A stretch of DNA of 46,647 bases from CAVQGF01 sp045807945 (GTDB lineage Bacteria > Acidobacteriota > Terriglobia > Terriglobales > Acidobacteriaceae). Below are positions 1 to 8,111 of this stretch, one piece after another. The stretch covers positions 1 through 46,647 of the forward strand of contig JBJMGI010000113.1 in NCBI GenBank assembly GCA_045807945.1, in the 5' to 3' direction. Under the pieces are notes generated by a model that saw only the letters and a program-made list of their open reading frames with translations, made no database searches and was not told the origin of the DNA. Every line of letters starts with the position of its first letter. The first letter of the stretch is position 1. The position numbers and the translations under genes are program-made.

Positions 1-2312
1 TCGCCTGGGGCTTTCGCCACAAACGTCAAGGTGAAGACCGAACCGTTGCCGGTTACCCCGCCCGAACCCGGCGGACGCGTCGCCGTGATCTGCAACTTTC
101 CTCCGGCAGAATCGTCGCGATGCACGATGGCGACCGCCTGGCCATCACTTGAGAGAAAGCCGCCATTAGAGATGTTCGCCAGCTGCAGCAGCTTGGGATC
201 GTATTGCAGTTGCACGCTGAAAGAATGCATCTGCTGCGGACTACTGAGCAGCAGGTTCACGGCGAAGGTCTGCCCTTTCGCCGGCTTCGTGTTGGCCGGA
301 TCGAAGCTCAATATCGCGCGGTCGGGCGCTGCAGTCGATGAAGTGTTCGCCGGCTGTCCCGGAGCAGTTGCCGGCTGGTTTGCGGCAACGGTGGCAGGAG
401 GTGCAGTCTGGCTGGCTCCCTGCGGCTGCTGCGGAGCCGGTGCGCCCTGCTGTGGTTGTGATTGTTGTTGGGGGGCGGGCGGCTGCGGTTGCGGTGCCTG
501 CGGCTTCGCGGGAGAGCGACGCAGCTCGATGCTGCTGCCGCTGCCTACGTCGATCACCCTCGAGTTCAAGTCGGTGACGTCTTGCGAGCGCACGATATGC
601 GGCGTCAGCATGAAGACGATCTCGTTATCGTTCTTCTCTTTGTGATCGCTGGCAAAGAAGTATCTCAGGAACGGAACCTTCGCGAGGCCCGGGATACCGG
701 TAAGATTCTGCACGTCGGAGTTTTCCAGGATCCCACCCAGCAGGTTGACCTCGCCTTCCTTCAAACGGATCTCGTGCTCAATCTTGCGCTGTCCGATCAC
801 TGGCTGCGAGATCCCACCGATATTAGAGGTGCTGGTGACGGCGGAAATATCTAGCGCCAGCTTCAATGTGACTTCGCGATTCGCATGGATGCGCGGAGTA
901 ATGTCGATGTTCACGCCGACGTCGATGTACTGGAACTGTGTATTGACCAGCGGGTTGATGCCCACTCCACCGATGCCCGGCTGAAATGAACCGGTCGCAA
1001 CCGGCACGCGGTCGCCGATCTTAAGCGAGGCCTTCTGGCCATCCAGCGCTCGGATCTGCGGATTCTGAATGATCTTTGTGGAGCTGTCGCTATAGAGAAA
1101 ATTGGCAGTTGCAGGCCCAATAGTCACGGCGAGATTTTCACTCGGGTTGAAACCTTTGAACGCGCCCAGCTGGAAGGTATTGCCGTTTGAATTGCTGCCG
1201 TTGGCAGTGCCCACCACATTGGCAGTTGAGTAAGTGGCGGTAATGCTGGCCGGCGGTTGGATGCCTAAAGTCTGCAACTTCCCTTTTTGTACTTGCAGGA
1301 TGGCGACGTCTACCACCACTTCAGGTCGTGACTTGTCGATGTCGTTGATCAGCTTTTCCGCCAGCGCTACCTGGTCCGGCGTGCCGCGTACCACGATCGC
1401 ACTCTGCGATGGAAGCTGCTGTATGCGGTTGATCTCGAGAATGGTGCGCATCGCGTTCACGATGTCCTGCAACTCGGTCGGCTGGGAGACGTTCGAGAGA
1501 TAGAACGTCTTCACGACGCTCTGCTCCAGCTCTTTGCGCTTCGCGGTGGTGTCTGCCGCGACGAAGATGCTGTTCGAGGTGACAGGTCGCCAGAAGGTCT
1601 TCGATTCGAATGCGACGATCTCCAAAGCCTCCGGCAGCGTTACTCCATTCAACTCGATCTTGATGCGACGCGAGGTGTAGTCAGGATCAAAGAGCACGTT
1701 AATGCCGGCGAGCTTGCCAATTGTCTCGTAAATCACTTTGGTGTCTTCGGTCAGCTTCAGTGTGATCGGCTGGTCGGATATGGCCTGCAACTCGACGGGT
1801 CCCTGCGCCTGGGCGAGGCGCTGCCTGAGGGCGTTTTCCTGGGGAGACGTCTGTGATTGCGACGGCGGTGGCTGCGGACTTTGCTGCTGCTGGATCATCA
1901 GCTGCGTGCGCTTGATCTCTTGCTGCGCAATCGCGCTGGAGGTATCTATAGCGGCTGCCTGCTGGAATTGTGCTAGAGCGGCGTCGAGCTGGCCCTGCTC
2001 CCGCAGCATTTGCCCACGGGAAACCTTCTTCGCGGCTGCCTCGAAGCGCATGCGCTCGTACGACGCGCGGTACTGAAGGTTTTTCGGGCTCTGGTTGTAA
2101 GCCTGCTTATAGAACTCGTAGGCCGCCTCCACATCCTGCCGCACCTCGGCGTCTTTGCCCTTGTTGAACAGCGAATGAGCCGACTCCGCCGCGAGCGGCA
2201 GCACCAGAGACAGCACCAGCAGGCCAGCCATCGCCCTGACCCAGGTCCACCTGATCTCTTTCCTGAACAACTCTCGTTTTCTCAGCAATTTAACCCACTT
2301 AGGATATGACAT
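1..2312 (-). CDS. Secretin (GspD/PilQ family) with C-terminal cohesin-like domain, partial
   Basis: The minus strand reads open from the ATG at 2312 to the window edge (770 codons), so the C-terminus is missing. Secretins form the outer-membrane channel of type II secretion or type IV pili. Domains seen: a basic N-terminus and hydrophobic signal segment (about residues 28-45), a helical TPR-like region (50-140), an N0/STN-like domain (187-265), a secretin_N domain (266-335) and a secretin core ending near 575 with LLGGILENSD, IPGLAKVPFLRYFF and VFMLTPHIV. A Pro/Gln/Ala-rich linker (about 597-650) leads to a cohesin-like domain starting near ILSFDPANTKPAKG. M28 (2231) is a possible alternative start. 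The gene diverges from smpB; any partner genes lie outside the window. GspD versus PilQ cannot be decided here. Confidence 0.9.
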   Translation of the reverse strand, partial: MSYPKWVKLLRKRELFRKEIRWTWVRAMAGLLVLSLVLPLAAESAHSLFNKGKDAEVRQDVEAAYEFYKQAYNQSPKNLQYRASYERMRFEAAAKKVSRGQMLREQGQLDAALAQFQQAAAIDTSSAIAQQEIKRTQLMIQQQQSPQPPPSQSQTSPQENALRQRLAQAQGPVELQAISDQPITLKLTEDTKVIYETIGKLAGINVLFDPDYTSRRIKIELNGVTLPEALEIVAFESKTFWRPVTSNSIFVAADTTAKRKELEQSVVKTFYLSNVSQPTELQDIVNAMRTILEINRIQQLPSQSAIVVRGTPDQVALAEKLINDIDKSRPEVVVDVAILQVQKGKLQTLGIQPPASITATYSTANVVGTANGSNSNGNTFQLGAFKGFNPSENLAVTIGPATANFLYSDSSTKIIQNPQIRALDGQKASLKIGDRVPVATGSFQPGIGGVGINPLVNTQFQYIDVGVNIDITPRIHANREVTLKLALDISAVTSTSNIGGISQPVIGQRKIEHEIRLKEGEVNLLGGILENSDVQNLTGIPGLAKVPFLRYFFASDHKEKNDNEIVFMLTPHIVRSQDVTDLNSRVIDVGSGSSIELRRSPAKPQAPQPQPPAPQQQSQPQQGAPAPQQPQGASQTAPPATVAANQPATAPGQPANTSSTAAPDRAILSFDPANTKPAKGQTFAVNLLLSSPQQMHSFSVQLQYDPKLLQLANISNGGFLSSDGQAVAIVHRDDSAGGKLQITATRPPGSGGVTGNGSVFTLTFVAKAPG

Positions 2313-2322
2313 GAAAGCGGCG

Positions 2323-2328
2323 ATTATA
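2323..2328 (-). promoter_or_regulatory. Possible -10 box for the secretin gene
   Basis: The minus strand reads TATAAT here, directly preceded by TG, only about 10 nt from the 2312 ATG. No good -35 is visible. If it is used, the transcript is almost leaderless, or translation starts at the internal ATG at 2231. Confidence 0.3.
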
Positions 2329-2424
2329 CACCGCAGCTACACGGCTCCGCAGCCCCGGAGTGCCCGATTCCGTGTGCTAGCATTAAGACGTTCTCCAGCA
2401 CTTTTGCGGTCAACCGCTCCCGCC

Positions 2425-2952
2425 ATGCCCCGCCAATCTAGCCATCAAACCAAGCCGGATAAGCCTAAGAACGTGAAGCGGGACCCGGTCGCGTCCGGTG
2501 AGCGAGACGCCGCGGTGAACCGTGCCGCGTCGCACAATTACTTCTTGTCGGACAAGATGGAAACCGGCGTGGTCCTCAGCGGAACGGAAGTTAAATCCGT
2601 TCGCCGCGGCCTCGCAAACCTGAAAGACGCCTACGGACTTATCAAAGACGGCGAGCTCTGGCTGTTGAACGCTCACATTGGGCCCTATGAGCACGGAAAC
2701 ATCTACAACCACGCGCCGCTACGCACACGAAAACTCCTCATCCACAAAGAGCAGTTGAGAAAGCTCATCGGGCAGACGCAGCAGAAGGGCCACACCCTTA
2801 TTCCCACGCGTCTTTATTTCAAACACGGACGCGTGAAATGCGAGATCGCTCTCGCCAAGGGTAAGCAGCTTTGGGACAAACGCGAGACCGAAAAGCGCCG
2901 CACTGCGGACAAAGAAGCGCGTGAAGCCATCGTGCGATCGAGAAAATCTTAA
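2425..2952 (+). CDS. smpB: SsrA-binding protein SmpB
   Basis: SmpB binds tmRNA and delivers it to stalled ribosomes for trans-translation. The 175-residue product has the family signatures SHNYFLSDKMETGVVL, GTEVKSVRRG, HIGPYEHGN, RTRKLLIHKEQL and KGKQLWDKRETEKRR, and the usual basic C-terminal tail. The open frame extends upstream to 2311, but that start would overlap the divergent secretin start and adds residues unlike SmpB. The ATG at 2425 gives a normal-length protein with a slightly long basic N-terminus. pepA follows 56 nt downstream on the same strand. No tmRNA gene is seen in the window. Confidence 0.95.
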   Translation: MPRQSSHQTKPDKPKNVKRDPVASGERDAAVNRAASHNYFLSDKMETGVVLSGTEVKSVRRGLANLKDAYGLIKDGELWLLNAHIGPYEHGNIYNHAPLRTRKLLIHKEQLRKLIGQTQQKGHTLIPTRLYFKHGRVKCEIALAKGKQLWDKRETEKRRTADKEAREAIVRSRKS

Positions 2953-3008
2953 GCGGCGCTCTCCGCGAGCCCGTGTCTCCGTGGTAAAAATAAAGGTTCG
3001 CTACTCCT

Positions 3009-4556
3009 ATGAAGATACTTCTGAATACCTCCGCTCCCTCTCAGCTTGAAACCGAATGCCTCGCAGTCACGGTGATCGATACTGGTGACAAGAAACCTGC
3101 TCCCGGCGTCCTCAGCTCGGATCCGGCGATCGCTGCCGCAGCTGCCGACTTAATCGCCTCTAGCGAAGTCACAGGGAAGATTTTCGAGACGGTGCTTCTG
3201 CACAAGCCTGCGGGAGTCAAAGCCAAGCGCCTGCTCTTCATCGGCGGCGGCAAAGCCAAGAATTTTTCCGCATATGAGCTGCGCAAGATGGCTGGCACGG
3301 CCGTGCGCTTCCTGAAAGCGAAAGGGCTCCGCAGCTTCGCCTTCGTCGCTCCCGAAAACTGGGGAGGCCAGGCAGATCAATCGGCGCACAGCACGAAAGT
3401 CGCGAAGCGAAGCGGCGCGGTCGAGGCTGTCCGCGCAGTCGTGGAAGGGGCATTCGTCGGGAACTTCGATCCGAATACCTATCAGTCCGATCGAAAGGAT
3501 CAAACCATCGATCAGCTCACAGTGATTGCGCCTGCGAAAGACCAGAAGGGCGCAGAACGTGCGGTCGAAGAAGGACGGATTCTCGGTGAATCGCAGAACT
3601 TCACCCGCGAACTGGTGAACGAGCCCGGCAACAAGATGACTCCCACCGTTCTTGCCAGCCGCGCAAGAGAGATGGTGGAGTCGCTGAACGTACCCGAGTT
3701 GAAGATCGAGATCCATGACGCCGATTTCATTAAAGAGAAAAAGATGGGCGCATTCTGGAGCGTCTCGCAAGGTTCCGATGAGCCGCCGGCGCTGATCGTG
3801 ATGACGTACACGCCTGCGGGCGCTCCCGAAAAGCCGGTGCTTGGGCTGGTCGGAAAAGGGATCACATTCGATTCCGGTGGAATCTCCATCAAGCCCGCGG
3901 ATGGCATGGAGAAGATGAAGTACGACATGGCCGGCGGCGCCGCCATGATCGGAGCCATGCGCGCCATCGCTCTGCTCAAGCCCAAGGTGAAGGTGATCGG
4001 CATCGTGTGTGCGTCGGAGAACATGCCCAGCGGCAAGGCTCAGAAGCCCGGGGACGTGCAGATCGCGATGAGCGGCAAATCGATCGAGATCATCAATACC
4101 GATGCCGAAGGGCGCCTGGTTCTAGCCGACGGTCTCTACTATGCTCGCCAACTCGGCTGCACTCATCTGATCGATGCGGCGACGCTCACGGGGGCGTGCG
4201 TCGTTGCGCTTGGAATGATCAACGCCGGCATCTTCTCCAACAATGAAGAGATCTTCGAGAAATTCGCGGAGGCCCTCAAGCGCTCGGGCGAAAAGATGTG
4301 GCGACTACCGGTGGACCAGGAATATCAGGAGATGATCAAGAGCGGCATCGCCGATATCGTGAACTCCGGCGGGCGCTGGGGCGGCGCCGTCACTGCTGCG
4401 ATGTTCCTGAAAGAGTTTGTAGACGACACACCCTGGATCCACCTCGACATCGCCGGGGTGGCATGGATGGAAGAGAACAAGAGCTGGATCGCCAAAGGTC
4501 CGAGCGGGGTTGCGGTCAGAAGCTTGGTTGAATTTGTGCGAGAGTACGAAAAATAG
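3009..4556 (+). CDS. pepA: Leucyl (cytosol) aminopeptidase, M17 family
   Basis: A two-metal aminopeptidase that removes N-terminal residues from peptides in the cytoplasm; M17 enzymes form hexamers. The 515-residue length is normal. The N-terminal non-catalytic domain covers roughly residues 1-170. The catalytic domain carries the metal/substrate motifs GKGITFDSGGISIKP and YDMAGGAAM and the M17 signature NTDAEGRLVLADGL. The ATG at 3009 follows an AAAGG-containing stretch about 12 nt upstream. It is convergent with argS, with only 29 nt between the stops. Some M17 proteins also bind DNA at recombination sites; nothing here supports or excludes that. Confidence 0.95.
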   Translation: MKILLNTSAPSQLETECLAVTVIDTGDKKPAPGVLSSDPAIAAAAADLIASSEVTGKIFETVLLHKPAGVKAKRLLFIGGGKAKNFSAYELRKMAGTAVRFLKAKGLRSFAFVAPENWGGQADQSAHSTKVAKRSGAVEAVRAVVEGAFVGNFDPNTYQSDRKDQTIDQLTVIAPAKDQKGAERAVEEGRILGESQNFTRELVNEPGNKMTPTVLASRAREMVESLNVPELKIEIHDADFIKEKKMGAFWSVSQGSDEPPALIVMTYTPAGAPEKPVLGLVGKGITFDSGGISIKPADGMEKMKYDMAGGAAMIGAMRAIALLKPKVKVIGIVCASENMPSGKAQKPGDVQIAMSGKSIEIINTDAEGRLVLADGLYYARQLGCTHLIDAATLTGACVVALGMINAGIFSNNEEIFEKFAEALKRSGEKMWRLPVDQEYQEMIKSGIADIVNSGGRWGGAVTAAMFLKEFVDDTPWIHLDIAGVAWMEENKSWIAKGPSGVAVRSLVEFVREYEK

Positions 4557-4585
4557 CTAGCTGCGAAACCGTTCTCGGCAGTGCT

Positions 4586-6592
4586 CTACATCACTTCCGG
4601 TGCCTGCACTCCCATCAATTCCAAAGCGCGGATCAATCCGCGTCGCGCGATGGCTGCCGTCATCATCAGGAATTGCTTCCGCTCGGCGTTTTCTTCATGC
4701 AGGATGTGGTGCTTGTGGTAGAAGTTGTTGAATTGCTGCGCTAACTGGAACGCATATTTAGCGAGGTACGCCGGCTCGGTTGTCGCGATCGCCTGGTTGA
4801 CCACCCACTCCAGCTTCCCTGCCGTCAGCCAAATCTCCCAGATTTCGTCGTCGTTTTCTAAAACGGAGTTCATCGCAGGTGCAGCCGACAGGTTCGCATT
4901 CGGATCCACGCCAGCTTTCCTGAAGATATTGCTTGCACGGACGATCGCATATTGTGAGTAAGGTCCGGTCTCACCTTCGAAGCTCAGCGCCTCTTTGAAG
5001 TCGAACGCGATCACTGATTGTTTGGTGAACTTCAGCATGAAGTACCGCAAGGCGCCGATCGCGATCTTCTCGGCGGTTTCGCGGCGCTCTTTATCGCTCA
5101 ACTCGGGATGCCTGCTCTCGACTTCCTTCTGCGCCGCCTCGATCAGCCGGTCGAGCAGATCATCTGCCTTCACCCCGAATCCTTTACGCCCCGAAACTTC
5201 TACATACGACTTTTGCTGCTCGTCCGGAGAGAGCACGTATCCCAGCTCAGCGGCGCAGCGCGGAGTGAGCGCGACCATCTCGTAAGAAAAGTGCGTGTAG
5301 TTTTTTGCGGCGTCCTCGTATCCAAGCAGACGCAGTGCTTCGATCACGTTGTTTTGCGGATCGGCTTGCCGCGAATCAATGACGTTATAGATCGCTTTCA
5401 CTCCACCAAAATGCGGTGCTCCCAGCTCCGAGTTTGCGATGTCGGTTGAGATCCAGCAATAGCGGATGTCGGTAGATTCCTCGCTCCGCACGGGACCTTC
5501 GCTCGGCAAGAATGGCTTGCGGTGATAGCCGAAAAACTTGCGGTAGCCAAAATCTTTTCCCGGCAGCAGCCCGAACTTCCACAGGTGATACGCAATATCT
5601 TTCCCGACATACGTCACTGTGCCGTTCGACCGCACAATGACCTTCTGGTCTTCTTCGTTCTGCATTGAGCCGCCGGCTCGGACCATCACCCAGCACCCCT
5701 TGTTCTTGCCGGCTTCCACGCGGGTGAGCACGCCCTTCTTCTTCATCAGCTCAAACGCCGCGTCCCAGAACTTCAGGTGCAGGATCTCGCTCTCGCGCGG
5801 CAGGAAGTCGTACTCGATATCGAGCCGCTCCATCGTTTCCAGATGCCGCCGCAGAACCGCCGTAGATACTATCTCCGCAATCTCGGCTGCTTCGTTTCCG
5901 CCCTGCTCGATGGCGTGCAGCGTGTCGAGTCGGATCTTCTTGTTCGCCTCATCCTTTTCGTACCACTGCGAAACTTTCGCGTAGAGGTCCCAACAGTAGT
6001 AATCAAAGCGCGGCTCCGGAGACGCGATCAGCTTCTCAATATCCGCCTTCGACTTCTTCTCAAGATGCAGGAAGCCGACGACCACGTCCGCGACCTGCAC
6101 GCCGGTGTTGTCGATATAGTTCTGCACGTCCACGTGGCGTCCTGCTTCGCGCAGCAGACGAACGAACGTATCGCCGAGGATAGCGTTGCGCAGATGGCCG
6201 ATATGCGCAGCTTTGTTGGGATTGATGGAAGTGTGCTCGACTAAAACTTTTTCGCGGGATTCCTCAGTGTTTCTGCGTCTCTGCGGTAGGTTTTCTAGAA
6301 TTCCTTTGGCATACGCTGCCCGATCCACTTTCGCGTTGATGTAACCCGCACCCGCAACCTCGAATTTCGCGAAACCTTCGACCGCGCCCAATCCTGTGAC
6401 GATCTCTTCCGCGATCTTGCGCGGCGCCTTGCGTAATCTTTTCGCAAGTTCGAACGAGAGAGGCAGCGCATACTCGCCCAGGGCGACGCTGGGTGGCTGG
6501 TCGACCACAACGTTCGGCATCTCGACGTGATACTCGCGCCGCAGAAATTCGCGGACGCGATCGGCCAAGCGGCGCTCAAGTTGGCTGTACAT
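4586..6592 (-). CDS. argS: Arginyl-tRNA synthetase
   Basis: Class I synthetase that charges tRNA-Arg. At 668 residues it is longer than the common ~560-600 of bacterial ArgS. Seen in order: an N-terminal Arg-tRNA-synthetase domain (about 1-90), the HIGH motif in NKAAHIGHLRNAI, the catalytic domain with GSMQNEEDQK and VTYVGKDIAYH, GPYSQYAIVRASN near the junction, and a helical DALR-type anticodon-binding domain at the C-terminus. A canonical KMSKS is absent, as in many ArgS. It is divergent from larC. The leader contains a strong hairpin just before the start codon, and no clear Shine-Dalgarno sits directly at the ATG. Confidence 0.95.
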   Translation of the reverse strand: MYSQLERRLADRVREFLRREYHVEMPNVVVDQPPSVALGEYALPLSFELAKRLRKAPRKIAEEIVTGLGAVEGFAKFEVAGAGYINAKVDRAAYAKGILENLPQRRRNTEESREKVLVEHTSINPNKAAHIGHLRNAILGDTFVRLLREAGRHVDVQNYIDNTGVQVADVVVGFLHLEKKSKADIEKLIASPEPRFDYYCWDLYAKVSQWYEKDEANKKIRLDTLHAIEQGGNEAAEIAEIVSTAVLRRHLETMERLDIEYDFLPRESEILHLKFWDAAFELMKKKGVLTRVEAGKNKGCWVMVRAGGSMQNEEDQKVIVRSNGTVTYVGKDIAYHLWKFGLLPGKDFGYRKFFGYHRKPFLPSEGPVRSEESTDIRYCWISTDIANSELGAPHFGGVKAIYNVIDSRQADPQNNVIEALRLLGYEDAAKNYTHFSYEMVALTPRCAAELGYVLSPDEQQKSYVEVSGRKGFGVKADDLLDRLIEAAQKEVESRHPELSDKERRETAEKIAIGALRYFMLKFTKQSVIAFDFKEALSFEGETGPYSQYAIVRASNIFRKAGVDPNANLSAAPAMNSVLENDDEIWEIWLTAGKLEWVVNQAIATTEPAYLAKYAFQLAQQFNNFYHKHHILHEENAERKQFLMMTAAIARRGLIRALELMGVQAPEVM

Positions 6593-6601
6593 TGAAAGGT
6601 A

Positions 6602-6622
6602 AGACGCCCTCTGCGGGCGTCT
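6602..6622 (-). promoter_or_regulatory. Hairpin in the argS leader
   Basis: A perfect 8-bp inverted repeat (AGACGCCC/GGGCGTCT) with a 5-nt loop lies 9 nt upstream of the argS ATG. A GAGGAA stretch (about 6626-6631) sits on its other side. Folding the hairpin would bring this possible ribosome-binding site closer to the start. No T-run follows, so it does not look like a terminator. Confidence 0.5.
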
Positions 6623-6655
6623 GATTTCCTCGGTAAGTCGCTGAATAAACAGGCG

Positions 6656-6664
6656 ATTATATCA
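6656..6664 (-). promoter_or_regulatory. Extended -10 promoter for argS
   Basis: The minus strand reads TGATATAAT, a full extended -10 element (TGnTATAAT), about 65 nt upstream of the argS start. No convincing -35 hexamer precedes it, which is tolerated for extended -10 promoters. The predicted start of transcription is near 6649. Confidence 0.5.
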
Positions 6665-6684
6665 GGCGGTTTTTCGCGGGCCGT

Positions 6685-6713
6685 TTGACGCTGCGCTCAC
6701 ACTTCCCTATCAT
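6685..6713 (+). promoter_or_regulatory. Sigma-70-type promoter for larC-metG
   Basis: TTGACG at 6685-6690 and TATCAT at 6708-6713 are separated by exactly 17 bp. The predicted transcription start is near 6720, giving a leader of about 36 nt before the larC ATG at 6756. Confidence 0.6.
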
Positions 6714-6755
6714 CGAAAGTTCGGGTGGTTTGCTCCTCTCACCTCGTTGGCTCCC

Positions 6756-8111
6756 ATGAAGATCGCCTACATAGATTGTTTCTCCGGCATCAGCGGCGAC
6801 ATGTTCCTCGGCGCCATGATCGATGCCGGAGTTCCAACTGCGGTCTTCGAGGATGCGATTGCTTCGTTGAATATCGGTGCTCGACTGTCTGTCCGCAAAG
6901 TGGATCGCAGCGGCATCTCGGCTACCAAAGCAGACGTTCTGGTCAACGAAGAAGTGGATCGTCCGCGAGTGGAGCACGAACACTACACGCCGCATCGCCA
7001 TGGACACACCCACGAGCATTCACACGAGAAGGTAATCGGGCACACGCACCACATCACAGAGACGGTGGTTGCTGAAGCCGAGCACGAGCACAGCCATCAC
7101 GAGCACCATCACCGTGGGCTGACCGAGATCCGCGAGATTATCCGCGAGTCGGGCATCAGTGCCGCGGCCAAGCAGACCGCCATCCGCATGTTCGAGAATC
7201 TCGGCGCGGCCGAAGCCAAGATCCACAACATCGAAATCGAGAAGGTGCACTTTCACGAGGTCGGTGCAGTTGATGCGATCGTAGACATCGTTTGCGCCGC
7301 CGTCGGAGCAGAAGCTCTCGGCGTGGATGAATTTGTCTGCTCGCCGTTGAACGTCGGCAGCGGCACCGTCCACTGCGCTCACGGAGAGTTTCCCGTTCCC
7401 GCGCCTGCGACAACCGACCTCTTGAAAGATGCGCCCATTTTTTCTTCCGGCATTCGCGCCGAGTTGGTGACGCCTACGGGCGCGGCGATCGTCAAGACTC
7501 TTTCCACTCGCTTCCAGCCGATTCCGGGAATGAAGATCGAAAAGATTGGGTATGGCGCCGGGACCCGCGACTTCCCCGCTCACGCGAACGTCACGCGCAT
7601 CCTCATCGGCAGCACGGGCGCGCAGACGCAAGCGAGCGAGCTCACCACGATCGAGGGGCAGCACGAGAGCATCAGCGTTCTCGAAGCCAATGTGGACGAC
7701 ATGAACCCGCAGGTCTTCGGATATCTGCTCGACCGCGCGCTTGCCTCCGGCGCACTCGACGTTTTCGGGACTCCGGTGCAGATGAAGAAGAGTCGTCCCG
7801 GCATGCTGATCACCGTCCTCTGCAAGCCTGAAGACTCACAGCGGCTCACAAAGCTCATATTCAGCGAGACCACCACACTCGGCGTGCGTATGCGGGAGGA
7901 AAAGCGCGCCGTGCTTTCACGCCGGTCAATCGCTGTGCAGACGAAGTGGGGGGAGGTCCGCATGAAGGTCGGCGACCTGAACGGCACCGCCTCCAATTAC
8001 GCACCGGAGTTTGAAGATTGCCGCCGTATTGCGGAGTCGAACCAGATTCCGCTCAAGACAGTGATGCAGGAAGCGATCCGGCTCTACCTGGAAAAAGAAA
8101 AGAATGGATAA
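6756..8111 (+). CDS. larC: LarC, nickel-pincer cofactor biosynthesis protein (single-frame form)
   Basis: LarC is the CTP-dependent nickel insertase that completes the nickel-pincer nucleotide cofactor of lactate racemase and related LarA enzymes. The 451-residue product starts MKIAYIDCFSGISGDMFLG, the family N-terminus, which favours the ATG at 6756 over the upstream TTG at 6747. A very His-rich segment (about residues 75-125, with HRHGHTHEHSHE and EHEHSHHEHHH) probably binds nickel. VHFHEVGAVDAIVDIV and LEANVDDMNPQVFGYL are conserved LarC motifs. In Lactiplantibacillus the protein needs a programmed frameshift; here it is one continuous frame. Its stop overlaps metG by 8 nt. No larA, larB or larE is in the window. 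Confidence 0.93.
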   Translation: MKIAYIDCFSGISGDMFLGAMIDAGVPTAVFEDAIASLNIGARLSVRKVDRSGISATKADVLVNEEVDRPRVEHEHYTPHRHGHTHEHSHEKVIGHTHHITETVVAEAEHEHSHHEHHHRGLTEIREIIRESGISAAAKQTAIRMFENLGAAEAKIHNIEIEKVHFHEVGAVDAIVDIVCAAVGAEALGVDEFVCSPLNVGSGTVHCAHGEFPVPAPATTDLLKDAPIFSSGIRAELVTPTGAAIVKTLSTRFQPIPGMKIEKIGYGAGTRDFPAHANVTRILIGSTGAQTQASELTTIEGQHESISVLEANVDDMNPQVFGYLLDRALASGALDVFGTPVQMKKSRPGMLITVLCKPEDSQRLTKLIFSETTTLGVRMREEKRAVLSRRSIAVQTKWGEVRMKVGDLNGTASNYAPEFEDCRRIAESNQIPLKTVMQEAIRLYLEKEKNG

